DNA of 64,000 bases from Gossypium raimondii (Eukaryota > Streptophyta > Magnoliopsida > Malvales > Malvaceae). The position numbers and the translations under genes are program-made. The notes beneath the pieces were generated by a model. The model was not told the DNA's origin. It searched no databases and was given only the letters and a program-made list of their open reading frames with translations. Shown here in pieces: positions 31,380-45,355 of this stretch; within the stretch, counting starts at the first letter, position 1, and each line of letters starts with the position of its first letter. The DNA is taken from positions 60,400,705 to 60,464,704 of the forward strand of contig NC_068567.1 in the NCBI RefSeq assembly GCF_025698545.1, in the 5' to 3' direction.

Positions 31380-33976
31380 AGTGAGTTGCAGTTGCAGACT
31401 AGAAGGTTTAGGGTAAATTAAGAGCTTTTAAAAAAAATTAAGTTGGTCAATAGCTCTGCTTCAACTGGCTTACGTGTTTGAGCGACGGTTTGACTTATTA
31501 TCAATCACTTTAGATGAGACGTAATAGTTGGTGTAATAAGTGACGATATTTTACGAGAATTTCTCCGAAAAGTTACTACAAGAGTTGCTTGTGCTCCGCA
31601 TATGCGAGGAGTTATTTTAATAGGCTCGCTCCAAGGGGTGATTCCGAAGAACGAAAACTTAACAGGCTTGTCTGAGAAGTAGGGGTATAACAATATGCTA
31701 AGTTACCACTATAATATAATTCATCATTCCAAGTAATAATTTCATTAGACATTGTTGACCAATACTTCCAAAATTTGGAAAAGATTGTGAGTGCGAAAAA
31801 CTTGAATCATTATATTTAACCGATAAATTAATATGACACAAGAATCATGTCGTGTAGGATAGGTTGATGTTTTTGGTGGACAACAACATAATTCTTGTCA
31901 AGTATCTATATCATATGTATTGAGAGTTTGACTAATATCACTCATTAATCGAGACTTAATTCAGTTGTGAATTTACTGTATTTTTTTTACAAAGGGTAAA
32001 TATTATTTTGAAAGTAATTTCTTTTATCTTTTATGTTTTAAACAAAATTTATAAAATACACTCAAAACATTATGAAATTTTTCTGTAAATTTTACTATCT
32101 CTACTAAAGATATTTAGTATTTATATCAACTTTTTATAAATTTATTAGATAACAATGGTTTTAGCCCATATCTTAGGTCAAATGTGAAATTACCAAAAAT
32201 TACTTTTTACATGGCAGTAAATATTACTTTAAAGATATTTTATATTTTATATAAAATTTTAAAAATACGTATATATATATATAACAATATTAAAATAAAA
32301 AACACCATGACATTCACTCCTTTTAACTTCATCATTTCAACAAAATTCATATTTAATTTTTATATTAACTTTTGAAAATTTTATTACATAATTGGTTATG
32401 AATTTGTTCGAATCATAGTTTGGTAGTAAAATCATTTTTACACATATTTTATTATATAAGTTAGCAATAAACTAATTTAATTAGTAATATTTAATCATTC
32501 GGTGACTTTTTTTAATGAAGAGAAAGGAATTTTTCACTTATTTTGAAAAAGTTTTATTTTTACAAGAGTTATTACTCATGTTTCTAATTTTAAGTTTAAA
32601 TTTGTACTAACTATTAATTTATTTTATATCTAATACATATGTAATAAATAATTTTTTCGCATATTATTACACTAGTAACTAAACGAGGTATGATGTTAAT
32701 CTAACTCCTCCAATAATTTACACTTCATATTTTAAAATGATGTTTTTTTTGTATAATGATTTATTTAGCTTTCAAGTTTAAAAAATTCATTGTTCTCAAT
32801 TTAATTTTTGTCTCTTTTAACCGTTGAACTTACAATATTTGTCAAATCATTCCAAAATTAATGGATAAGATATCCACGTGGTCCACGTGTATTAATAATT
32901 ATATATTTTATAATATTAATAAATATATATTTTTAATTTTTTAAAAAACGATTAATTGTTAACATAACATGCACATGTATACCACATCAATAAAGTTGTT
33001 AGACGTTAATTTTTCATCCATTTTAAGATAATTTGACAAACAACACAAATTTAAATGCTAAAAACGAAAAATTAAATAAAATAAAAATTATTATTTTATA
33101 AAATTTAAAAATTAAATAAATCATTATCGCTTTTTTTATATTAGTATATTTTCAAATCCAGTAATTTCGTAAAAGATGAAAATGCACACTGTTCTATAGT
33201 ATCATAACATTACAAGTTGCAACTGGAACAGAGCTTGTTCCACTGAAAACACCAGGGTTATGTTGGGAAACATTGAATGTGGTAATAAAAGAAATCATGA
33301 ACTAGAATTTTGGTAATGTCAGCCCCTATCAGCATGCCTCTCGTGATTCTCCATGATTCATGAACGCAGTACGTTCATGTCAGATACACGTTAATTGTCT
33401 GATTATTTTATCAATTAGACTAATTTTTAACAGAAACGACTAATTTAGTCTTTAATATAATATTTAGAGATTAATTTGTTATTTTTGTATAAATTAAAAT
33501 AAAATATAATCTAATTCCAAGACAGAAAAAGACAAAATAAACCATGGGCCATAGCTTCATGATGAAGAAAGTTCATTCAATTCCATTTGGTGCACTGAAT
33601 CTTGATTACAATCACACAACATCAACGTGAATGCAGTTAATATGAATATAAGGATAAAAATGGAAATGGGGACTGTATCTATAAGTTGAACAAGCATCAA
33701 CAAACATTATACATAGATGATTAAATCAAACCAGGCCAAGAAAATACAATGATATTTTTGGTTATTAAAATATTTACATATACAATGCTTTTTTCCTTTG
33801 CAAGTATGCAGAAATCAGTTGAAAAGGAAAAGCCACATTCTAAAATGAGAAACCCGAACCTAACTATATTCGATCCGCTCGTGTTTTGTCCAGTGACCGC
33901 ATCCAGACATCAGAAAAAACATTGAGTTTGAATGTAATGTTAGGATTTACGGTGAGTAGTCAAATAAAGATCAGTT
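31380..33976. other. Intergenic between the LBD and QWRF genes
   Basis: 31440-31700 is of mixed composition ('gcgacggtttgacttattat', 'gctccgcatatgcgagg') and could be an old insertion; not classified. 31700-33540 is very AT-rich. An exact 7-bp hairpin (ATGAACG/CGTTCAT) lies at 33361-33379. From about 33540 on is probably QWRF 3' UTR and flank. Confidence 0.5.
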
Positions 33977-36919
33977 CTATGCATGTGTTGTCAAGCAGCC
34001 GGTAGTGGGTACACGGTTTAGTTGTATTATATGTGACCTCAAGCTACATTCGTTAACCTAATTGAAAAAAATGGACCTTTAATGATAAGCAACAATGAGC
34101 AGATCAAGTGCAGAATAGTTTGGAATGTAAAACGGAATGTCGTAATTACCTGGATGGCAGCTAGCGTGGACAAATGTTCTTTACATTGTTCGAGCAAAAT
34201 CCTTTCGTTTGCGGCCACACTCACGAGTTCGTTCACCAAAGAATTCATTTCCTTCACCTACAAAGGACAAATGGTACTGTTAATTTGGAAGGTTTGATTT
34301 GCCACTTTTATGAAATGCAAATTCGGGTGGAATATAAATAAGCATGAGGATTTTCTTCTGTCCAGTGGTATTCGTTACAGCTCTTTTTTTTTTGGTAACG
34401 CTAACCTTTGATGATAATGAGCATATTGAGGATGCCATTGCGTGCATCACATCGACCGCTGAACCGACGGCATCCTTCAGATTCTGGATGTCTACCTATT
34501 AAGAGAGAAAAACGGATTGCCATAAGAGGAAGAATTAACAGATTGTATATTCAAATGCAGAGAAAAACGGGAAAAAGGAAGAAACTTACTATCGCTTTTC
34601 CAACAATTGGAAGACGAAGAGTACTGGCCTTTAAAGCTTCAGTTGCTCCTAGCAAAGAACTCGAGTGATCTCTATCGAGGACTGCCCACGCTTCTAAATG
34701 AGCTATCTACAGTCGTCAATCGTAACAAGTTTTAGTCATGACGAAGAGTCAAATTTATCTGTCTTGATTAGGACCAACCAATATTCGCTAACTACTAATG
34801 TGGTGATAAAAGTGAACGGTGATTGCTTCTAAAGCATGTTTCTAAAGGGATTGGTAAAGCCCGAGTCAATGTATGTATGGTCAAGCAGCCCCCTTAAACC
34901 CTTGCAGAAAGCTTAAAATTTCCTCGTTATAATACCCAAGTCCCGGTTTTGATAATTTCGTTCTCATCAAATAGTATTTCTAAAAGTAGTGCTTTTTTAC
35001 TTTCATCAATTGAGACCGATGCAGCATGTGGTTTCTTCTGGACTAAGCAAAGCATGGATACAGACATAAATAACATGTTCTATATGATAAATACGAAGAA
35101 AGTAAAAATAGAAGCAGTTGTATCTATGAAAAGATCTACACAATTCGATGCTTAAATGAAGTCGAAGTTTCGGATCTTACTTGTCCCTTCAGGATGGAAG
35201 TCAGTTTCAACTTTTGCCTCAGTAATAGAAACTTCATTCTCTTAAGAGTGACGGAATGCAGCAGTTCCGATATTGTTACCCACACATTCCACAGATTTTT
35301 CTGCTACAAAAGAAGGAACATTCACCATGAACATACCGGACTTATTAGAGAGCATCACGAAAGTGATAACCCCAAATTCACAAATTTATTTTCCGAACCG
35401 GCTATTGCATAGAAAACCTAGCCATTCATGTTCATTGTATAGCAAAACCCTGCAGCTCAACTTTAGTACTAGCTCATATTATTAGCAAGTAACGAAACTA
35501 ACCAATCATTAATCGCATTTACCATTCAAAAACATGACCATTATATGCAAGAACTATGCTGTCACTTGCAGTACAAGTAATCTTTATAGTAAAATAGTTG
35601 GGTTCGGCTTGTTTGACAAACTATTACAATGAAGTAAATCGAAAAATTCATCATCGAACATCTTTGGCAACAACAAGATGGACAAGGAGGATTAACCATA
35701 CCTCTGCACTGAGTTCCTGCACCATGAAAGTAGCTTCGGCCCTTGCATTCGCGAATCTCCATTGCAAATAACGGTTATAAAGAAGTCTCAACGTGTGTGC
35801 ATCGACAATCCGATCCTCCCCCATTCTCCCTCTCCGAATATCAGCAGAAAAGCTGAGAATTGAAGGAGAATTAACCGAATTACCAAGCATCTGACCACCA
35901 CCAACTGCATTTCTCACCCGAGCAGGACTTAGACCCCTTAAAGGAGACGAAGCCGAAGACGTCCAAAGCTTACTAGGAGAAGCAGGTCTAGTACTACCTA
36001 AACTTTTTGGAGCACTGATTCTAGACCCGGGGCTCGTAAACAACGGTGAACCTGGATCCTGCAACCGCCTTAACCGGCTATTCGTTTCTTGCCAAAACCG
36101 AGCAGATACAAGGATATTATGGGAACCATTCCTCCCTTTGGAAACCCCATTTCCTCCATTGGTGCTACCAGATGACACACTATCAGTATCAGATGCAGTG
36201 AGATCATAAGAAACCTCATTTACATAATTGGCATCAAGCATTAATGATTGTTGCAATGACTTAACCATCACTGCACCAGATCCGAGCATTTTCCTTTCAC
36301 CATAACAATCCAAGCTCCTCGACAGCGGATTCGAACCCGAATTCGAATTCCCTTCCCGGGTTCTCCCCGGCCAACGGTGCCGATCCACCGGTTTTGAGTT
36401 CTCAGCGTGATCTCTCACTGGAGTAGTTTTACGCCTCTCGGGAGTTACTGCTTTCCTAGTACAACCCACTTGGGGCTTAGCCTTACTAACCGGAATCGAA
36501 AACGACTCACCTTGAAACGAAACGGATAAGCTCCTCGATGAAGTGATTAACATCTTGGTAGCAGCTGATAATTCAGTGGACACCTGGTCACCAGGCCGCC
36601 TCCGGTCCACGGATTGAGACCGTTTAGGAAGCACCGTCGCCGTTTTATTCCCCGTCGTCGCCACCGCTGTCGTATTAGTAGAACGGGAAAGAAGAGGAGA
36701 AGGGAATCTCGTCGGCAACTTGGTTGCTGCTGCTGCCGCCATTGTTGTTGCCGCTGAAGAAGAAGGAGACAAGTACCGTGAAGGAACTTGTCTACCTCTG
36801 GGTTTTCTTTTAACGGTGGAGCCATTATCGTTAAGAGGAGACCATTTTTTCGGGGTGTCTTCGTGATGGGTACTTTCTGGGGGAGTTTGTGAATGAGAAA
36901 ATGCAGCCACCATCATCAT
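33977..36919 (-). CDS. QWRF2-like: QWRF motif-containing protein (SCO3/augmin AUG8 family)
   Basis: Six exons on the minus strand: 36919-35702, 35300-35181, 34706-34590, 34495-34406, 34257-34150, 34057-33977; every junction is GT-AG and in frame. The product is 577 residues. Exon 1 holds the basic, Ser/Pro-rich microtubule-binding half, with RGRQVPSRYLSPSSS, LPKRSQSVDRRRP, AATKMLITSSRSLSVSFQGE and TASDTDSVSSGSTNGG, and near its end QWRF (386-389). Exons 2-6 give the predicted alpha-helical half (LKRMKFLLLRQKLKL, LDRDHSSSLLGATEALKAST, then SHIIQLNRVP at the C-terminus), related to HAUS8/augmin subunit 8. Members bind microtubules and act in cell division, cell expansion and plastid development; QWRF1 and QWRF2 also affect flower organ growth and fertility. 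The start is the first of three consecutive Met codons. A leader intron is possible but not resolved. Confidence 0.93.
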
Positions 36920-37564
36920 TAGAGACTGCCAAAAAGGAAATTAATCTTCTCTTCTACATTTCCTTGGAAAGAAAAATCTCAGTATTAACAACCATGGGTC
37001 TTCCTTTTCATGGCTGATAAACCTGAAAAATAATCAAAATATACAAGATTTTAAGCAATTCTCACGATAATGGAGAAGAACCCATAAAGGGATTCCAAAT
37101 GATTCTGCATTTAAACTCCAATAGCAGTGAAAAACCCACAAAGATTTTCTGGGTTTTCTAAGATACTGAAGAAAAATAGTATGTATGAGGTGAGATTTGG
37201 AAGAAGAAAAACTAAAAAAAGAGTTCTTATGAATCTTTGGAAAGATGTTTAGGTTAATTAGTTATTCATAAATTATATTTGAGTTCTAATGAATTGAAAG
37301 CATTATAAATGAAACTTTATGGGGTAAAATCATATAGAAATCCATTCAGAAACTGATTATAAAATAATAAACTTGCTTCTTCTTTTCCCTTAATTTTTCA
37401 GATTTCTCAATAAATCAATCTCATAACTATTTCAGGTTAACTGTTACTGTCCCCATTCCCATTCTTTAAAAACCTGAATACATTTTATTCTTTTGAAATT
37501 AATTAGTATTGGGTATGGTAGGTACATCAATTCAATACTTATGTTTGCAATGTTTGATGCAATT
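36920..37564. other. QWRF promoter and leader region
   Basis: Upstream flank of the minus-strand QWRF gene. No other gene. A leader intron could lie here but no boundary is secure. Confidence 0.45.
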
Positions 37565-38074
37565 ACTTGGTTTTTGGTTTATATTTTAATCGTTTAATTT
37601 TAAAAGTTAGAAAATAGTTATTAAATTATTTAAAATTTTTATTTAAATCACCAAATTATTAAAATTGTTATTGTATGACCTTTTTTATTTGCACTGCATG
37701 CACCAATCAAAAGTTCTCATTCCCTTTTTCTTCTATAGTTTAGTATTTTTTTTTATAAAACAAGTTTGAATGTCACGAATCTGCAAAGCAAAATCCAAAC
37801 AGTTTTCCTCTCCGATTTTCTGCATTGACCATCAAATCGACTTGGAGTTAAGGTATGTTCTTCTACTCGTTGATGGGTACTTATCCATCGTACCGATCGT
37901 CGAATCATTACTTGGAGCTCACTAGCCTGGCTTATAAAAAAAAAAAACTCAACACTCCGGTGACTTAAATGAAGACTCTTGAATAGTTTAGTAACTATTT
38001 TATAACATTTTGAACTTAAGTGGCCCTCAACATATATTTACTAATAATTTAATATTTTTGGGTGTAGTTTACCC
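37565..38074. mobile_element. Long-TIR MITE (family C), copy 2
   Basis: Matches the 44721-45283 copy through its body ('atcaaatcgacttggagtta', 'ctactcgttgatgggta', 'acttggagctcact'). The right end GGGTGTAGTTTACCC at 38060-38074 mirrors the GGGTAAATTAC terminus. The left terminus is decayed. Confidence 0.55.
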
Positions 38075-38112
38075 TTACAAATTAACAATGTATCAAATAT
38101 AAAATAGACAGA

Positions 38113-38838
38113 TCTCAAAATTATACATGAACTTTGATTTTGTGTAATTATACGATTTAAATTTTGATCGTGGTTCAAATGTATAAATGAAACTTTGATT
38201 TTAATTCAATTATAAATATTTAAAGAAACAAAGAAATCGATTTATTTTTATATTAGATAAATTCAATTGTCTGTGTATGCAATATAAATATAAAATGATG
38301 ATATATAAATAATTATATTAAAAGTTTGTAAAAATTATATCGATTAAAATTTCATGTATAAAATTATATATTAAATTAAAATTTATATAAAATTATAAAA
38401 TAATGAGAATATATAATCTTATTATTATAAGTATGAAATAGAAGAGATAAATGATGAATGCCAATGATATATTTTACAACTTTTTGTATAAAATCTCTAA
38501 AGTAAAATTATATGAATATGAATATGACCTTTCAAAATTAAATTTTTGTTTTCTTTTTGTACTTTTAAAAATTGAGTACTTCTTCAATTTGAAGCATACA
38601 TCAATGAGGACCATGAATTATTTAGGGAAAAATTATAAATATTAAAATTACACATTAATTTCAGTTTAATGTGTAGTTTGATATATAAAATTTAATCGAT
38701 ATAATTATCCACGTAAAATTTTTTATCATATACACAATCAAAATTTTGTTTTGATTTCAAAACGTTGATGATGTTATTAGCGTTTTGTGAAAATTTAATC
38801 AAATTACACAAAATCAAAGTTCATGTATGGCATTACAC
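38113..38838. mobile_element. AT-rich element with perfect 24-bp inverted repeats (family H)
   Basis: The sequence at 38126-38149 is the exact reverse complement of 38802-38825 over 24 bases, with weaker similarity further out and in. About 0.7 kb of very AT-rich DNA lies between and codes for nothing convincing. The structure indicates a non-autonomous DNA transposon or foldback element. A perfect stem of this length in diverged surroundings suggests a recent insertion or selection on the ends. Confidence 0.65.
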
Positions 38839-39010
38839 GTTGAACTGAAATTTTTATGTTGTTTTTTATATTTACCCATTAGTTATAAAATGTAAGTTTT
38901 GTTATTTAAATTATTTTTTTACATTCTCATAGTTAAATTTGGATGAGACTGGACCTAAATTTAAAATATTATGTTTACAAGTTTGATCTAATTTGAACCG
39001 AATAAACATA

Positions 39011-39255
39011 GGTGAAGCTAGAAAAAAAAATTTTAGACGAGGCTAGATTTAGGTTATGCATTTTTTATGAGAGTTGAAATGTAATTTCATCATTGTATTA
39101 AATTATATTTTTCTTAATTTGTTAAACAACTGAATTAATTTTTTATTATTTTGGGGGTCAAAATACAATTTAACTATTTATTAACTTATAATTTATAAAC
39201 TTTATAGGGCCAAAAATGTTATATTCTTATTTTAGGAGGCCCTCGCTTTGGCACC
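39011..39255. repeat. Dispersed repeat (family D)
   Basis: Left 'ggtgaagctagaaaaaa' and right 'ctcgctttggcacc' form imperfect inverted ends, with 'tgggggtcaaaatacaattt' inside. The same type occurs at 62770-63017 and, in part, in the nested insert at 26997-27265. Confidence 0.4.
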
Positions 39256-40034
39256 TGCCACCTCCTCAACATCACCCCAGTCAATGAATATCCTGACCAT
39301 TAAACATGTTTAGTTTTAAATCGAATAATAAATCATAAAAAAATAACAACTATTTACAGTCCAATAAAATATAATTATTCAAATTTAAATTTGAAATGTA
39401 TTAAATAATATCTTTTAAAAATAATTTTACAAACCAACTAATTTAACCTATGAAAATAAAAAGCACAAATCTTTGTATTAATGTTACATTAACTTGATTA
39501 AAAGGCAGAACAATTTAAGCAAAGGAGGGACATGAATGAGCTACCCCCCTTGAAAAGAGCTTCCAAGCAGCTGAGGTTGATGCAAGTAACTGAGGATATA
39601 TATATATATATAAGCCCTTGTATTATTATTTTTTTTACTATTGTTCACGTGTTTACATTTGATTGACTTAAACGGTCACGTGAGATTTATTTTAAATGCA
39701 AATGGGGGCTAACATGATGGATGGAATAAAAGTAATGAACGTAAAGTGATAAAAAAAATATAGTAAAAGGGCCAAAGTAAAAAATTTACTATAATACAAG
39801 GGCTAAAATAAGCATTAACCCATTTAAGAAAAAATTTATTAAAAAGAAGGAATGGGATTGTGATTATTGCAAGCAAAGCTATAACCCATTTGTTAATTTT
39901 AGTTTAATATAAGATGGAATGTCTCTATTTCTCTCTCTCAATCTCTATTCTTCCTTCCTTCCAACTCTTTTTAAATTTTTTTCCCTTTTTTTTAAGTTTC
40001 TAATATGTCAACTTATCCTTCTGTTGTCATTTTA
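39256..40034. other. Intergenic, no gene seen
   Basis: AT-rich spacer with a short (TA)n near 39598 and a CT-rich stretch near 39925-39965. Confidence 0.5.
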
Positions 40035-40494
40035 TATATATTAATTTTCATTATTCAACTTCAAAAAGTTACAAAATAGTCACTAAATTATTTGAAATTT
40101 TTTATTTAAGTCATCAACCTATTAAATTTGTTTAAAAGTTCGGCCGATAAGCTCCAAGCGACAATTTGACGATTGGTATAGTGGATTAGTGCCCATCGAC
40201 AATGAAGAACATATATTAGATCTAAGTTGAGCAGACGGTCAGTGTTGGAGATCGGAGAAAAAAGTTATTTTAATTTGGGTTCGCAAATTCATGACGTTAA
40301 AAATTGTTTCATAATATATATATATATATACTATAGAAGAAAAGAAGAAGGAGAGCTTTCGGTTAGTGCATGTGGTGTGAATAGAGAAGGCTATACAATA
40401 ACGATTTCAATAGTTTGATAACTTAAACGAAAACTTTCGAATAGTTCAGTGACCAAAATATACTTTCTAATAGTTTACTAACTTTAATTTACCC
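40035..40494. mobile_element. Long-TIR MITE (family C), copy 3, opposite orientation
   Basis: Outer arms 'aacttcaaaaagttacaaaa' and 'gtttactaactttaatttac' match the family C arms, while the central body ('taagctccaagcgacaattt') is the reverse complement of that in the other copies, so this copy sits on the other strand. Confidence 0.5.
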
Positions 40495-42970
40495 TTAAGA
40501 TATTAATATAAAAATTATAAGTTATATATAAAATAAATATATACTCCATACATGTATGAAAGTTGAAACCCAAGGAAGTGAAAAACAATGATATTAGTCA
40601 ACTATAAGAAAAGATAGGAAAGGTGGTGGGTCGTTTATTTGATCGTTCCACACTTGTAATCATATGAAAATGACCGAAGCAAAATGCTTAAATTATTATT
40701 TTTATAATTATTTATTAAAAAAAAGGTGTTATGATCCATATGTCTAAAAACAAGTATAATTTTCTGCTTTGCTGCTGGGTTTACATCAATGCCCTTTTTA
40801 TATAAACATTCTTTTACATTTTTAATTCCCTTATATTCTGGAAAATATATGAAGTTTATGAACTAATATTTTGTTATCATCTACTTTAATTTGGATAGTA
40901 ACGATGAAGAATCTAGTGAGTGGTATCAAATATTATTAGTTTTTTCCGAGAAATTTTTGAAGTGTTATTTACTTAGACGAATGTTATTATTCTCGATCAA
41001 GGTTTTCTTGGTAGCATAGTGCGCATACTCTTATATGCTCACAATCTCTTGGTAGGCTCAAGCACTCGGCTCTTGTCAAAGTAAAGACAAAGCTGTGACG
41101 GATTATAATTAAATTGGAACTATTGATGAATTTTTAAATTTAACCATTGAAAAAAATGAAAGGGAGGTTGCAACTGAAGAAGGGAAAGAAAAGGAAAAAA
41201 AAGGGTGAAGGCGTGAATGAGAACACACACATTCATGATTAAACCAAATGCATGATTAAACTAATTAACCAACAATTAGACTTTCTAATTAGAGGCTGTT
41301 AAGACTTTGTAATTGGTCAGCTGACTTTAGCTTGCAATTTCGTCAGCAAATTGTTGATGTTGTTAAGCTATGACTTACGAAATGATGGTGGCTAGCTGAA
41401 GGATGAAAACCTTTCAAACATTGCAGCCATGTGGCATAGAATAATTGGTTTGGAAATGAAAAAGACGTCATCATCCACTAAGTCATGTTCTAATTTGTTT
41501 GTTTATTTTGGCGTTGTATCAGTCTAACCAACTTTCAAGTGATTACATACCTGTGAAATGAAAATGATTGTTGTTGCTTTCCAACTATGCTTTTCTTTTC
41601 CACTTTCGCCTCACCGTATCAGAATACAAATTATTCGAGTTTGATTCGAAAAAAACTCGAATCCCATTCAACAACTATCAAACCAAGCTTAAACTATCAT
41701 ACTTGATCTCGAGTACGCAAATTGATATATAGTTCAATTATGTAAGCTTAAAAATTAATGTTTGATCAAGCATGAGCTTACAAATATTGAAGCGAATTTT
41801 GGCTCGATTACATCCTATTATTATGACTCTTTTAGAGGATCCCAATTAAATCTGGAGCCAAACTCGATCAAACTCAACTCAATTTTCTACATTCATCTAA
41901 AGTCTTAAAAAAAACATTCGTCTCCACCCGATTTAAACAAACATGGGTTCATTCGTTTCTTCTTTGATCTTTCTTTCCTACCATTCAAGCAAAACCCAAG
42001 ACTATTTTACTGATTCCGCATGCGCAAAAGGATGTATCTTAGTTTATTTATGCCATTGTTCGATGGCACCACCTGTCTTGGGATCTAAGGTACAAAATAA
42101 ATAACAAACATGTTTTGAGAAAGGATTTAATTAAAAAAAATATATCATTCATCTTCACATCTCAACTAAATAATTGTGATTGGTTACCAACAAATTTCTC
42201 CACGTGCTTTTAATTCGATTTCTAACCTTTAAAAAGAGACAATAACACAAACAAGATTAAAGACAAAGGTTTGGTCTGAATCAGTGTAGGAATTTAAAGA
42301 ACATCTAAGGGAAGAAAGCCAATTTGACAATCATTTGAACCATTGTTAAGCATAAATTCTATCATGAAGAAAGGTACAGAGAGGGTACAAAAGATAACTT
42401 GAAGATGAAGGAACTTAATGAAGGAAGTTGGTGAAATAGACAATTTGCAGATACCCTTTTTTTGCTAGTTGTTGAACTCACTTTTAAATCTTGTCAACTT
42501 CTATATATATATGAAAACATGACCTCATCTCTCACTGAATATCACACAAGGAACTTTGTTAAGCAACATCTTAACAGGAGAAGTTGATATCTTAGCTCTC
42601 TTACAAGGAGTATTCTATGTTTAAGACATATTGCCTACTGTTTAGGAAAAAAAAGGGACCATTATGCATAAATAAACTTAAAAGCTAAGTTATGGTGCAA
42701 TAGGGTAGCATTACAAACCTATTATAAACGTGCTATAGAGGCCCACAAGTTAAGTAAACTTCTAGATTAAATTGGGATTTTACAATCCCTCTGTTCTCTA
42801 ATGAGAGACCTTGGATGACCCAAGAGAAAATGATTCTAACATGCATGAACCATACTAAAACCGAATGGCCCAAAGCAATAGCATCTTTTACATAAAGACT
42901 ACAATTTTGACGGTTTCAATGAGTAACTAATAACTGCTAAATGCTAATCGTTTTTCGAATATCAAATGTG
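40495..42970. other. Intergenic between the QWRF gene and RPS29
   Basis: No gene supported. A family G copy lies at 41620-41830 ('ttattcgagtttgattcgaa' to 'ggctcgattacatccta'). The rest is AT-rich. Confidence 0.5.
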
Positions 42971-43540
42971 ACAGTAAGGCTTCAGAACCATACATTCTGT
43001 GGGTTTTAAGGAATAAATAATTTAAGCCAGCATCTTAATTCCATTTAGAGAACACAGGAAATGCCAATAACCAACAAGATCATCACCTTGCAAGGACAAT
43101 CAATAAGCACACTTAACAATATGCAGTCACTCCATGGACCATACTAATCAAACGCCTTTAACACCATAACAAGACCAAACAATAAGACTTCAAAACTATA
43201 TGTACTGTGGTTTTTAATGAATAAACTACGTAAGCCAACATCTAAATCCATTTAGAGAACACATAAAATGCCAATAATTAACAGGATCATCACATTGCAT
43301 AGACAATAAGCACACTTAACAATATGCAGCCATTCCATGGACCATACTAATCAAAGTCCTTTAACACCATAGCCTATGACCAAATATGACAATAAGACTT
43401 CAGAACCATACATTCTGTGGTTTTTAATGAATAAACAATTTAAGCCAACATCTTAATTCCATTTAGAGAACACATGAAATGCCAATAATCAACAAGATCA
43501 TCACATTGCAATGACAATCAATAAGCGCACTTAACAATAA
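42971..43540. repeat. Tandem repeat, about 200-218 bp unit, nearly three copies
   Basis: Units begin near 42973, 43191 and 43391; the third is cut short near 43540. Each contains 'ccatttagagaacaca', 'aaatgccaataa', 'ggatcatcacattgca'-like and 'gcacacttaacaatatgcag'-like segments. Copies differ by scattered changes, and copies 1 and 3 look closer to each other in the 'ttcagaaccatacattctgt' part. The array starts about 200 bases beyond the RPS29 stop codon, so it may overlap its 3' UTR or terminator region. Confidence 0.85.
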
Positions 43541-43738
43541 AGAAAATACCAAATTAAACCAGTATGATTACTTCATTGAGGAACCACAAAGTATTCTTAG
43601 TTCGACAATCACTTTGGTAATTCACCAAAACAAAACAGCATCTTGTTCTTTCAAATTCAAAAAAATAAAAATAATAACATACTACAGAAGGCTCATAGAG
43701 GGACAAAGTCCTTCCTACTTTACACCATACAAAATTCT

Positions 43739-44627
<889 letters not shown>

Positions 44628-44720
44628 ATAATATGATTAAATTAAAGATGATATATAAATGATTTAAATTGAAGTTGCATTTTTAAATCGGAAAAACACA
44701 TTATTTAATTAAAAAACATA

Positions 44721-45283
44721 GGGTAAACTATATTATTAGTTACTAAATTATGAGTAAGTTTTATTTTTAGTCACTTAACTAAAAAAAGTTACAAATTGGT
44801 GACTGAATTATTCTAAAGTTTTCATTTAAGTTTCTAAACCGTTAAAATCGATGTTATATAGCTTTCTCTGTTCGAAATAACTACACCAGTTGGAAGCTCT
44901 CTTCCCCCTTCTCATCTACAGTTTAGTTTTTGTCATGAAATAACTTTGGACATCATGAATATGCAAACCGAAATTCAAACAACTTTTTTCTCCAATATCT
45001 GACATTGATCTTTAGATCGACTTGGATTTAAGGTATGCTCTTCTACTCGTTGATGGGTATTAATCTACCGAACTGATATTCGAATCGTCACTTGGAGCTC
45101 ACTGACGAAACTTTTTTTAAGAAAAAGCTTAATAGCTCAATGACTTAAATAAAAACTTTTGTATAGTTTAGTGACTTAAATGAAAACTTTTGAATGGTTT
45201 AGTGATCAAATTGTAACTTTTTTAGTTAAATGATCAAAATGAAAATTTAACCATAATTTAGTGACTAAGGGTAGAATGTACCC
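44721..45283. mobile_element. Long-TIR MITE (family C), copy 4, most complete
   Basis: Left end GGGTAAACTATATTATTAGT, right end 'ggtagaatgtaccc'; long arms with 'tagtcacttaactaaaaaaa' mirrored by 'tttttagttaaatgatcaaa'. The body has 'gatctttagatcgacttgga' and 'ctactcgttgatgggta'. It fills most of the space between the divergent RPS29 and ZnF-UBP genes, ending 73 bases before the latter's start codon. Confidence 0.65.
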
Positions 45284-45355
45284 AAAAATAAAAGCATGAA
45301 ACTAAATTGAAGGATATTTTAACCCTAAAAGACTCGTCTTTTGCTGGCAGTCTTC

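Noticed and set aside
33861-33924. Alternative last QWRF exon reading MSGCGHWTKHE
   Set aside because: No acceptor AG precedes it, and 34057-33977 matches the family end.
34039-34257. Open frame running on from QWRF exon 5 into the intron
   Set aside because: A donor at 34149 and the next exon at 34057-33977 give the conserved C-terminus.
36547-36825. 92-codon minus-strand frame
   Set aside because: Out-of-frame shadow of QWRF exon 1.
42971-43540. CRISPR-like array
   Set aside because: Units of about 200 bases without spacers in a plant nuclear sequence; an ordinary tandem repeat.
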